14,815 nucleotides of DNA from Syntrophomonadaceae bacterium (GTDB taxonomy: Bacteria; Bacillota; Dethiobacteria; DTU022), in contig SLSE01000124.1 of NCBI GenBank assembly GCA_007130585.1, forward strand, positions 1 through 14,815, in the 5' to 3' direction. The position numbers and the translations under genes were made by a program. Below are positions 6,759-13,970 of the stretch, piece after piece. Each line of letters starts with the position of its first letter. Position 1 is the first letter of the stretch. The notes beneath the pieces are model-generated. The model made no database searches and had not been told where the DNA came from. It saw only the letters and a program-made list of their open reading frames with translations.

Positions 6759-6803
6759 GAGAACGGATGATTTTTCTACTTTCCTGAGGAGGTCAATAAC
6801 CAG

Positions 6804-9644
6804 TTGGCAGAAAAAAAGTTACCTTTTGATCAACAAAATAAAGCAGCCCGTTATAATAATAACGGGAAAAAGCGTAAAAAAAAGCGCAGTGTAATTAAAA
6901 TTACACTGCTGGTTATCTTTCTTTTATTCCTTGCCGGCGGAGGCTTTACAGCCTCTGTTGTGATGAGCTATATTGACGAGGCTCCCGAACTTGACCCGGC
7001 AAGATTGGCCACAGTTGAAACTTCTTATCTTTACGATCGCCACGGCAATGAGATTACCGCGCTGCACGAAGAGCAAAACCGGGTTGCCGTCGGCCTTGCC
7101 GAGATGCCCGCCCATCTTCAACAGGCTTTTATTGCAATTGAAGACGAGCGTTTCGATACCCATTTCGGTTTTGACATCACCGGCAGCATCAGGGCCGCTT
7201 ATACAAACTTCAGGGCCGGAGCCATAGTCGAGGGAGCAAGCACCATAAGCCAGCAGCTGGCCCAGAATGCTTTTTTAACCACAGAAACCAGCTATAAGCG
7301 CAAAATCCAGGAAATCTGGCTGGCTATCCAGTTGGAACGCAATTACAGCAAGGAAGAAATCCTGGAAATGTACCTGAACCGGGTTTACTTCGGAAACGGC
7401 GCTTACGGCGTTGAAGCTGCATCCCAGATTTATTTCGATAAAAGCGTCGGCGAGTTAAATACCAATGAAGCAGCCATGCTGGCAGGAGCTGTCCAATCAC
7501 CGAACTTATTCAACCCGATAGACAACCGGGAGCAGGCGGAATCACGCATGCGCCTGGTCCTATCCAGTATGCACCGCCTGGAAATGATCAGCGATGAAGA
7601 GTACAACCGGGCATTGAGCAGAGGCATGACCTACGGTTCACCGCCCGACGAAGAGTACCCCTACCCTCACTTTGTGGATTATGTGGTTCATGATGAACTG
7701 ATCCGCATCCTGAGCGCAATACCTTCGATCGGTTCCCGCCAGGAAGCTTACCTGGCCATCTATACAGGCGGACTTCGCGTCTATACTACCCTTGACACGA
7801 AAATGCAAAGTCATGTCGAATCCGTGCTGGGCCAGACGGATCTCTACCCGACAACAGTTATGGTAAATATGCCCGCAGTAAGAGAAGCCATTGCCGCCCT
7901 GCCGGCAGACCAGGAACTTTCACAGGCCCAGCTGGCGGATCTTGTTGACGAAGAAGGAGGTATTCCCCAGCCCCAGGCGGCCATTGTTCTTGCCGATCCC
8001 GTAACCGGCGAGATCCAGGCTCTCGGGGGAGGGCGTGAATACCGCAAGAAAAAAGACGAGGTGCTGCGCTTCAGCACCCTGCGCCAGCCCGGCTCGGCAA
8101 TTAAGCCGATCATGACTTACGGGCCCGCCTTCGAGGAAGGAGTCCTGGCCGGGGCGGGTTCGACACTTGACGACTCGCCATATATTGGACCGCGCGGAGA
8201 CTGGTTCCCCGAAAACTTCGATTATAAATTCAGGGGCTTCATTCCCGCCCGTGAAGCGCTTTACTTTTCCTATAATATCCCCGCCGTGCGGGCTTTTGAA
8301 GCCCTTGGCCCGCAGGTCGGAGCCGAATATGCAGAACGCATGGGGATCAGCACCCTGCACCCCGATGAAAAAGACAACCTGGCCCTGACCCTGGGCGGCT
8401 TTACCAGGGGGGTCAGCGCTATCGATATGGCCCAGGCTTACAGTGTTCTGGCCAACCAGGGTATGAAGGTAAACCTGCATACCGTGGAGAAGATCGTCGA
8501 CCGCCACGGAGAAGTGCTTTACGAAAACAGGTCTAACCCCGAGCAGGTATTAAGCGCCCAGTCGGCATTCCTGGTCAACGATATCCTCCAGGATTTTGTT
8601 ACCAGGTACCTGGGACGGGCCCTGCAAATTGACCGGCAGGTGGCTGCCAAAACCGGCACAACAGACCAGTGGCGGGATGTATACCTGGTAGCTTACACGC
8701 CAAACCTGGTGGCTTCTTTCTGGATGGGTTACGACGAACCGAGAATGGGACGCATCCAACAGGGCTGGCGTTATTCGACCGCTTTTCTCCGGGAAGTATT
8801 TTTGGAAGCATTTGAAGACCTGGAAATCAGGGAGTTTGAACAACCCGAAGGAATTGTTAGGGTTACCGTCTGCAGCAGGTCCGGCAAGCTGCCTACCGAA
8901 TCCTGCCGGGCGGCTGAATCATTAAACAGCGATTACTTTATTGCAGGGCAGGTGCCGACAGAATCCTGCGATATGCATGACGGCCGCTTCTATAACCGTC
9001 CTCCCTATATTACTACCGACGGACGCTGGTCTTCACGGGGCGGGCCGGGCCGCGTGCCTGAGGACTCTGTGTTAATGCCTGCCGATCCCAGTTTCAGGGA
9101 TATGGCCGAGCAGAGAGGGCAGACAACAAGCGAAATTACACTTTTCAATGCTTACGTGACCGGGGACGGGGTTACCCTGCAGTGGGACTATGAGGGTCCC
9201 GAAATCAGCGGTTTCGTATTGACAAAATCTGTCCGGGAAGGAACCGGTGGAGATTCAAGCAGAGAACTGGGAGCAAATGCCCGCCAGCATGTCGATACGG
9301 ATATTGACACCAATTCGATTTATACCTATACCCTGGCCGCAAGAGGAAGCGGGGGCGAACTTTCGGAACCGGCCACGGTTATGATCAGCACCACCACCTC
9401 GCCCGGTGGTGGAATCGGCCTGCAGCCCGGCTCGGAGATTGTGCTGATGCCCGATACCGTAGGCAGGTTTTCAGCCCTGGCCGAACTCGAACTATCAAGA
9501 GCCGGATTAAAAGTAAATGTCGACCGGGTCAACAGCAATGACGTGTCTTTAAACCGGGTAATCAGGCAGATTCCGGAGGCGGGAACTCCTGTTAATAAAG
9601 GGCGCACCGTAACCCTGGTAGTATCAAAAGGGCCGGAGAGATAA
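6804..9644 (+). CDS. Class A penicillin-binding protein (PBP1A type) with PASTA domain
   Basis: This bifunctional enzyme polymerises and cross-links peptidoglycan at the outer membrane face. A basic cytoplasmic tail (about 1-29) is followed by one membrane helix (about 30-54). The GT51 glycosyltransferase shows EDERFDTHFG (Glu113), GASTISQQ, RKIQE (Glu170), the EEILEMYLN motif and FGNGAYGVEAAS. The transpeptidase has Ser431-x-x-Lys434, Ser489-Tyr-Asn491 and KTGTT (616-620). A segment with Cys690, Cys701 and Cys722 follows, typical of Bacillota PBP1A proteins. Then comes a fibronectin-III-like stretch (about 775-865), a glycine-rich linker and a C-terminal PASTA domain (about 878-943, ending VTLVVSKG). 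All catalytic residues are present in 946 residues. The start is TTG 6804 after GAGGAGGT, at slightly long spacing; the next Met (54) would lose the membrane anchor. The stop is one base from the convergent gene. Confidence 0.95.
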   Translation: MAEKKLPFDQQNKAARYNNNGKKRKKKRSVIKITLLVIFLLFLAGGGFTASVVMSYIDEAPELDPARLATVETSYLYDRHGNEITALHEEQNRVAVGLAEMPAHLQQAFIAIEDERFDTHFGFDITGSIRAAYTNFRAGAIVEGASTISQQLAQNAFLTTETSYKRKIQEIWLAIQLERNYSKEEILEMYLNRVYFGNGAYGVEAASQIYFDKSVGELNTNEAAMLAGAVQSPNLFNPIDNREQAESRMRLVLSSMHRLEMISDEEYNRALSRGMTYGSPPDEEYPYPHFVDYVVHDELIRILSAIPSIGSRQEAYLAIYTGGLRVYTTLDTKMQSHVESVLGQTDLYPTTVMVNMPAVREAIAALPADQELSQAQLADLVDEEGGIPQPQAAIVLADPVTGEIQALGGGREYRKKKDEVLRFSTLRQPGSAIKPIMTYGPAFEEGVLAGAGSTLDDSPYIGPRGDWFPENFDYKFRGFIPAREALYFSYNIPAVRAFEALGPQVGAEYAERMGISTLHPDEKDNLALTLGGFTRGVSAIDMAQAYSVLANQGMKVNLHTVEKIVDRHGEVLYENRSNPEQVLSAQSAFLVNDILQDFVTRYLGRALQIDRQVAAKTGTTDQWRDVYLVAYTPNLVASFWMGYDEPRMGRIQQGWRYSTAFLREVFLEAFEDLEIREFEQPEGIVRVTVCSRSGKLPTESCRAAESLNSDYFIAGQVPTESCDMHDGRFYNRPPYITTDGRWSSRGGPGRVPEDSVLMPADPSFRDMAEQRGQTTSEITLFNAYVTGDGVTLQWDYEGPEISGFVLTKSVREGTGGDSSRELGANARQHVDTDIDTNSIYTYTLAARGSGGELSEPATVMISTTTSPGGGIGLQPGSEIVLMPDTVGRFSALAELELSRAGLKVNVDRVNSNDVSLNRVIRQIPEAGTPVNKGRTVTLVVSKGPER

Positions 9645-9645
9645 T

Positions 9646-9933
9646 TTAATGCCCCGGGCGGTATTGTTTTGTGCTCCAACGGCAAATATCATTTTCCCGC
9701 AGGCAGATTATCTGTCCCGGCGGTAAAGACTGAAGAGCCTGGGAGATGCGGGTGGCCGGCTGCTGAACGGAACTGCAGCCGCCTCCATAAAGCATCTCCC
9801 CTTCTTTTTCCAACATTCTCCAGTATAAGGGATGCTCCATGCGAAATTCCTCAATTACCTGGGCGGTAGTTTTATAAATGCCCGGCTCAAGCAGGGATAT
9901 AATTTTTTCCTGCAATAATTCCGTTTTTAACAT
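9646..9933 (-). CDS. Small conserved-looking protein of unknown function downstream of mutS2
   Basis: I do not recognise this 95-residue protein. Evidence that it is real: an ATG at 9933 preceded by an AAAGGTG ribosome binding site, a position only 23 bases after the mutS2 stop on the same strand, and no competing plus-strand gene over this stretch. The N-terminal half (KTELLQEKIISLLEPGIYKTTAQVIEEFRMEHP) looks helical and could be a small winged-helix or helix-turn-helix-like fold. It is followed by a distinctive YGGGCSSVQQPATRISQAL stretch with a glycine triplet, one cysteine (Cys54) and a QQPATR motif. Another cysteine pair sits near the end (Cys77, Cys84). There is no signal peptide or membrane segment. 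It is probably the last gene of aag-mutS2. A DNA-binding role is only a guess. Confidence 0.7.
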   Translation of the reverse strand: MLKTELLQEKIISLLEPGIYKTTAQVIEEFRMEHPLYWRMLEKEGEMLYGGGCSSVQQPATRISQALQSLPPGQIICLRENDICRWSTKQYRPGH

Positions 9934-9956
9934 TTCACACCTTTAAGCTGCGCCAT

Positions 9957-12347
9957 TCAGGACTTGAGCTCAACCACTGTTACCCCTTCTCCGCCTTCCC
10001 CGCTTCCCCCGCTGCGAAAAGCGCCGACAAGGGGATGCTCTGCCAGGTAGGCGCGCAGCCCTTCTTTTAATTTGCCCGTTCCTTTCCCGTGAATCAGGTC
10101 TACCCGGCTCAACCCGGCCCAGAGGGCATTATCAAGCAGTTTATCGACCAGGGGACGGGCTTCGTCGAGATTAAGGCCTCTTAAATCGATGGAGTTTCGG
10201 ACCGCTGTATCTTTGCTTACGCTGTAGCTGGCCGTGTCAGGGCTTTTTCCTGTCTTTTTTCCGGCTGTTTCATTTTTCCGCACCGGGCGCAGTTCCCGCA
10301 GGGGAAGATGAACATTCATGGAGCCGACCCGGACCAGGGCCTCGTTCGAAGTAAAGGAAATTACCTCCCCTTCCTGTTTTAAACTGCGAACATAAACACG
10401 CTGCCCTTCGGCCAGATCTTCTGCTCCCAGTGTCTCATCTTCATCGCCTTCTGTCTGTTCTCCCGCTTCAATTTCGCGGCGCAGGAGGTTCAGTTCCTGG
10501 CGGGCCTGCTCGGCGCCGGCCAGCGGTTTCTCGCCGCTCTCGTGTTTCAGGGCGCGCAGTTCTTTGATAACCCGATCTGCGGTGCTTTTTGACCGCTTTA
10601 TTAACTGCCTGGCTTCTTCCCGGGCTTCCCGCAAAATATCCTCGCGCCTGGCCCTGAGCAGCTCGCGCTCTTTTTCCAGTTCTTCCATCAGAATTTCAGC
10701 GCGGCTCCGTTCAATTTCAGCCTGGCGGCTATCTCTGTAAAAGCGCTGCTGATCCTCGACCAGGCTGGCTATAACCGATTCTACCTGATCGTGGGAACGG
10801 TGAACAAAAGTTTTGGCATTCTCAAGCACTTTTTGCGGCAGGCCCAGCTGGGCGGCGATATAAAAAGCGTTGCTCTGACCGGGCACGCCCTGCAGAAGCC
10901 GGTAAGTAGGAGTCAGGGTGTCGGGATCAAACTCCATGGCCGCATTTTGCATTCGCTCCCGGGCCTGGGCAAAAAGTTTCAACTCGTTAATATGAGTGGT
11001 CGCAACTGTCAGCGCTCCTTTTTCAGTCAGTTCTGCCAAGACGGCCATGGCCAGGGCCGAACCCTCGGAGGGGTCCGTCCCGGCTCCCACTTCATCAAAA
11101 AGGACCATTGAACCGGGGCCTGCATTTTCCACAATTTCAATAATATTTTTCATATGTCCCGAGAATGTGCTGAGCGATTGAGCTATGCTCTGTTCGTCGC
11201 CGATATCCGCCCTCACTTTTTCAAATACGGATACTTTTGTTTCCGGACCGGCCGGTATATGCAGGCCGCTTTGAACCATAACCGTAAGCAGGCCGATAGT
11301 TTTCAGGGCAACAGTTTTACCTCCCGTGTTGGGGCCGGTTACGATCAGGGTCTGCACCTCCGCGCCAAGTTTAACGGAAAGCGGCACTTTTTCGCCGGGG
11401 AGGAGGGGATGAACTGCATCCACAAAATTTATGCCGGCAGTAATTTCTTCGGACAGCCGGGGCACACTTGCTCCCATCGCCAGGCTCAGGCGGCCCCGGG
11501 CAATTATGAAGTCAAGCTCTGTATAAACTGACCTGTTCACGGCCAGCGCATCCGCGTCGGCTGCCACCTGCCCGCTCAGCTCATAGAGAATTCTTTCTAT
11601 TTCCTGTTCCTCGCGGCGGTGCAGGGAAGTCAGCTCATTTTGCATTTGCACGACCGGAAGCGGTTCTATGAACAATGTAGCGCCGCTTGCAGACTGATCG
11701 TGAACCACGCCCTTTACATTTTGCCGGTACTCCTGCCTGACAGGCAAAACGTAGCGGCCGTTGCGGATAGTAACAAGCGTTTCCTGCATGTACTTCCTGT
11801 AGGTGGAACTGCGAAGGTACTCGTCAAGCTTATCCCTGATTTTACTCTGTAGCGACTGCTTTTGCCTGCGCAGTGAAGAAAGGGCTGGTGAAGCAGAATC
11901 AAGAACATTGCCATCGGAATCGAGCGATCTATCCAGGGCAGCGTTCAATTCATGACAGGGGTCGATCCCGCCGGCGAGGGTAGATAGCAGGGGGTACAAT
12001 TCACGCTGGTCACCGTCTTTGAAAAATTCTGTCCAGTGCCGGGCCGCCCTGATGAAGGTCATGATCAGGGTCAGTTCCCCCGCCGCAAGCGAAGCGCCTT
12101 TGCCGACCCTTGAAAGCTGAGGCTCAATATCTTCAACCGGCGAGGGAGTAAAGGCATTTTTTGAGCTCAACAGGCGGCCTTCGTCCGTTTCTTTCAGGCG
12201 CTGCTGAACCGTGGAAAAATCGGCAGAAGGAATAAGCTGCCGGGCTGCCAGCTCGCCCATCGGGCTTACTGTCAATCCGGCAAGCTGCCCGCGGATCTGA
12301 TCGTACTCCAGCACTTTTATTTCACGGGCGGTAATTACTTCGTCCAA
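9957..12347 (-). CDS. mutS2: MutS2 (Smr-domain MutS homologue; endonuclease / ribosome-rescue ATPase)
   Basis: MutS2 lacks the mismatch-recognition domain of MutS. In homologues it suppresses recombination through its Smr nuclease or splits collided ribosomes (RqcU in Bacillus). Numbered from the longer TTG start, the core and clamp occupy about 1-330 and the ABC ATPase has Walker A GPNTGGKT (340-347), Walker B MVLFDE (416-421) with GAGTDPSEGSALA, and ATTHINELK (His454). A long charged coiled-coil spans about 520-635, followed by a KOW-like segment (about 646-692) and the C-terminal Smr domain (SIDLRG 721-726, HGKGTGKL 755-762). All motifs are intact. Two TTG codons compete: 12353 (3 bases after AAGGAG) and 12347 (9 bases after it). 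I prefer 12347, which gives 796 residues. The start overlaps the end of aag, implying coupling. Confidence 0.96.
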   Translation of the reverse strand: MDEVITAREIKVLEYDQIRGQLAGLTVSPMGELAARQLIPSADFSTVQQRLKETDEGRLLSSKNAFTPSPVEDIEPQLSRVGKGASLAAGELTLIMTFIRAARHWTEFFKDGDQRELYPLLSTLAGGIDPCHELNAALDRSLDSDGNVLDSASPALSSLRRQKQSLQSKIRDKLDEYLRSSTYRKYMQETLVTIRNGRYVLPVRQEYRQNVKGVVHDQSASGATLFIEPLPVVQMQNELTSLHRREEQEIERILYELSGQVAADADALAVNRSVYTELDFIIARGRLSLAMGASVPRLSEEITAGINFVDAVHPLLPGEKVPLSVKLGAEVQTLIVTGPNTGGKTVALKTIGLLTVMVQSGLHIPAGPETKVSVFEKVRADIGDEQSIAQSLSTFSGHMKNIIEIVENAGPGSMVLFDEVGAGTDPSEGSALAMAVLAELTEKGALTVATTHINELKLFAQARERMQNAAMEFDPDTLTPTYRLLQGVPGQSNAFYIAAQLGLPQKVLENAKTFVHRSHDQVESVIASLVEDQQRFYRDSRQAEIERSRAEILMEELEKERELLRARREDILREAREEARQLIKRSKSTADRVIKELRALKHESGEKPLAGAEQARQELNLLRREIEAGEQTEGDEDETLGAEDLAEGQRVYVRSLKQEGEVISFTSNEALVRVGSMNVHLPLRELRPVRKNETAGKKTGKSPDTASYSVSKDTAVRNSIDLRGLNLDEARPLVDKLLDNALWAGLSRVDLIHGKGTGKLKEGLRAYLAEHPLVGAFRSGGSGEGGEGVTVVELKS

Positions 12348-12940
12348 GCGCAATCTCTCCTTGATAAATAGTTACTTCCGCTGACTGTAAAACGAAGCAG
12401 TTTATCAGCCGCCGAAGTTATTCCGATCCTTGGAGTGACAGCAACCTCCACCTGACCGTCAACTACCCCGTTCTGTACAAGATAAAGGGGTTTTCTGCGC
12501 AGATCATGGCCATTTAGATGCTTATCAATGGCAAATGCCTGGCATAATTTTCCCGGACCGTTGGCCAGGTTTTCTTTTTTTACAGGCCGTCCGCGACGCT
12601 GTAACATTAATTCCAGTCCCTCCACGGGCTCAACTGCCCTGATTAAAACTGCCTCGCCTTTCCCTTCCGGACCGGTTACCACGTTAAAGCAGTGATAATT
12701 GCCGTAAATAAAGTATATATAAGCTGTTCCGGCCGGACCAAACATGGCAGCATTCCGCCTGGTCATACCCCGGGAGGCATGGCAGGCAGGATCGTTTTCG
12801 CTCAGGTAGGCCTCGGTTTCAACAATTATCCCGGAAACCGCCCCTTCGCCTGTTTCGCGGAACAGGAAGTGGCCCAGCAGGGCGCGGGCAACCTCCTCTG
12901 TTTTACTGCCGGAAATAACATTCTCAAACAGGCTAATCAA
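12335..12940 (-). CDS. 3-methyladenine DNA glycosylase, AAG/MPG family
   Basis: This monofunctional glycosylase removes alkylated and deaminated purines in base excision repair. The 201-residue protein shows VETEAYL, whose Glu43 matches the catalytic glutamate and Tyr45 the stacking tyrosine of human AAG. His54 in the ACHASRG stretch matches a base-pocket histidine. YGNYHCFN supplies the intercalating Tyr79 and pocket Asn86, and LIRAVEP and LANGPGKL are family signatures. The start is TTG at 12940, 8 bases after AAAGGA; the next Met (58) would lose the catalytic Glu. It is the first gene after the cvpA terminator and overlaps mutS2 by about 13-19 bases, so the two repair-type genes are probably made together. 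Its promoter must lie in 12941-13005, but I see no good match there. Confidence 0.95.
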   Translation of the reverse strand: MISLFENVISGSKTEEVARALLGHFLFRETGEGAVSGIIVETEAYLSENDPACHASRGMTRRNAAMFGPAGTAYIYFIYGNYHCFNVVTGPEGKGEAVLIRAVEPVEGLELMLQRRGRPVKKENLANGPGKLCQAFAIDKHLNGHDLRRKPLYLVQNGVVDGQVEVAVTPRIGITSAADKLLRFTVSGSNYLSRRDCAWTK

Positions 12941-13005
12941 AAAATCGGTCCTTTCCGTTGCATAAAACCTTCACACCTGATCTCACATGTATCTGAAATG
13001 GTCAT

Positions 13006-13041
13006 AAAAAACCGGTATTCTTTAAAACTAAAGCATACCGG
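13006..13041 (-). terminator. Strong intrinsic terminator after cvpA
   Basis: On the minus strand CCGGTAT (13041-13035) pairs perfectly with ATACCGG (13018-13012). One mismatch follows and then a second 5-bp stem CTTTA/TAAAG-type pairing (13033-13029 with 13024-13020) with a four-base loop. Six T residues follow immediately (13011-13006). It lies 16 bases after the cvpA stop and ends the pheT-zapA-cvpA transcript, separating it from aag-mutS2. Confidence 0.92.
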
Positions 13042-13057
13042 CGGCAATAAGTCCTGG

Positions 13058-13627
13058 TTAACCGTTCCGATTGATATAATAACCGAGAAACATATCCCTG
13101 ATATCCCGGGCGATCGGGGTCAGGTAGTAATCGGCTATGAAAACTACCTCAGAGTTTTCGAGGGCGTCCATAAAAAACTGCATGGGGATTAACGAAAGCC
13201 CTGCCATGATAATATAAACAAAAACCACCCCGACCAGCGCACCGAGCACACCTCCGCCTACCCGGTTAAAAAAACCGATTACCGGAATTCGGTTTACCGA
13301 CCTGAAGCCGCCGGAAAACAGGCGGAATACTATGCTTAACAGCAGGAACAAAACCAGGAAAGCAAGCACGCCCGCCACCAGTTGAGGCGCTGCCTCCAGT
13401 GCTACTTCAAATCCCATATTTTCAATAACTTCGTGATGGGGCATGATGTCTTCAGGGTTGATATACTCAGCCAGGGCAGGGCTAAACAACCGGCTCCCCC
13501 AGAGAGATACAATAATGATCAGGACAAAACCGAAGATATCGAAGAGCTGCTTGACCATTCCACGTCCAAAGCCGCTTAAAAAATGCAGCAAAAAAACAAT
13601 AACCAGGAAAATATCAAGCCAGTTCAT
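13058..13627 (-). CDS. cvpA: CvpA family membrane protein
   Basis: CvpA-family proteins are small integral membrane proteins named for a colicin V export phenotype in E. coli; the biochemical role is not settled. From ATG 13627 the protein has 189 residues and four predicted membrane segments (about 2-20, 29-49, 84-106 and 122-146). It has the family's N-terminal pattern (NWLDIFLVIVFLL, GFGRGMVKQLFD) and the RIPVIGFFNRVGGGVLGALVG stretch in the second half. An in-frame GTG at 13639 would add four residues but sits one base from AAAGGC, so the ATG is preferred. The start lies 14 bases inside the end of zapA, suggesting coupled translation. The position between zapA and mutS2 is the usual one in Bacillota. 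Confidence 0.9.
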   Translation of the reverse strand: MNWLDIFLVIVFLLHFLSGFGRGMVKQLFDIFGFVLIIIVSLWGSRLFSPALAEYINPEDIMPHHEVIENMGFEVALEAAPQLVAGVLAFLVLFLLLSIVFRLFSGGFRSVNRIPVIGFFNRVGGGVLGALVGVVFVYIIMAGLSLIPMQFFMDALENSEVVFIADYYLTPIARDIRDMFLGYYINRNG

Positions 13628-13892
13628 TTTCGTTCCCACGCCTTTCAGGCTGCCCTGCTGTATACCCCTGTTTTTCTTCTTTGAGTTTTAGCAGTTCATC
13701 GGCCAGGTTAAGGGCAGCTAAAACAGCAATTTTCTGCTTGCTCATCTGATGATTGTTTTCCGACAGCGATCTCATCAGGCGGTCAACATAACGGCCGACA
13801 TTGAGCATTTTTTCCGGGGCAGAAGTTCCCTTGAGAATATACTCCTCCCCCATTATGTGTACCGTCACCCGGCTCTTTTCCTTATCCTCCAT
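13614..13892 (-). CDS. zapA: Cell division protein ZapA
   Basis: ZapA binds FtsZ and promotes bundling of protofilaments at the division ring. The 92-residue protein starts with a beta-strand region matching the family (RVTVHIMGEEYILKGTSAPEKMLNVGRYVDRLM) and continues with the C-terminal helix (QKIAVLAALNLADELLKLKEE) that forms the dimer and tetramer coiled coil. The length is close to Bacillus ZapA. The start ATG 13892 has a weak site (GGGCGG, 8 bases upstream). A stronger AGGAAGG copy lies further away and could pair with CTTCC about ten bases earlier, so initiation may be modest. The gene lies 78 bases after pheT, as is common in Bacillota. Confidence 0.9.
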   Translation of the reverse strand: MEDKEKSRVTVHIMGEEYILKGTSAPEKMLNVGRYVDRLMRSLSENNHQMSKQKIAVLAALNLADELLKLKEEKQGYTAGQPERRGNENELA

Positions 13893-13970
13893 TAAGTGTG
13901 CCGCCCTTCCTGTTTATTTAGGAAGCTGTGCCTGCTTTATTCGAGGTTCCCGGGCGAATATCCTGCCTGC

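Noticed and set aside
7920..8507. 195-codon minus-strand frame opposite the PBP transpeptidase domain
   Set aside because: The plus strand carries SxxK, SxN and KTG motifs here; the antisense frame has no recognisable domain or start signal.
9645..9680. Intrinsic terminator after the PBP gene
   Set aside because: GCCCCGGGC can form only a three-base stem and the following T-run is broken; the opposite direction gives only a long-loop five-base stem.
12692..13192. 166-codon plus-strand frame spanning the aag start, the intergenic gap and the cvpA end
   Set aside because: It runs through the clear minus-strand terminator and two conserved genes, so it is a chance frame.
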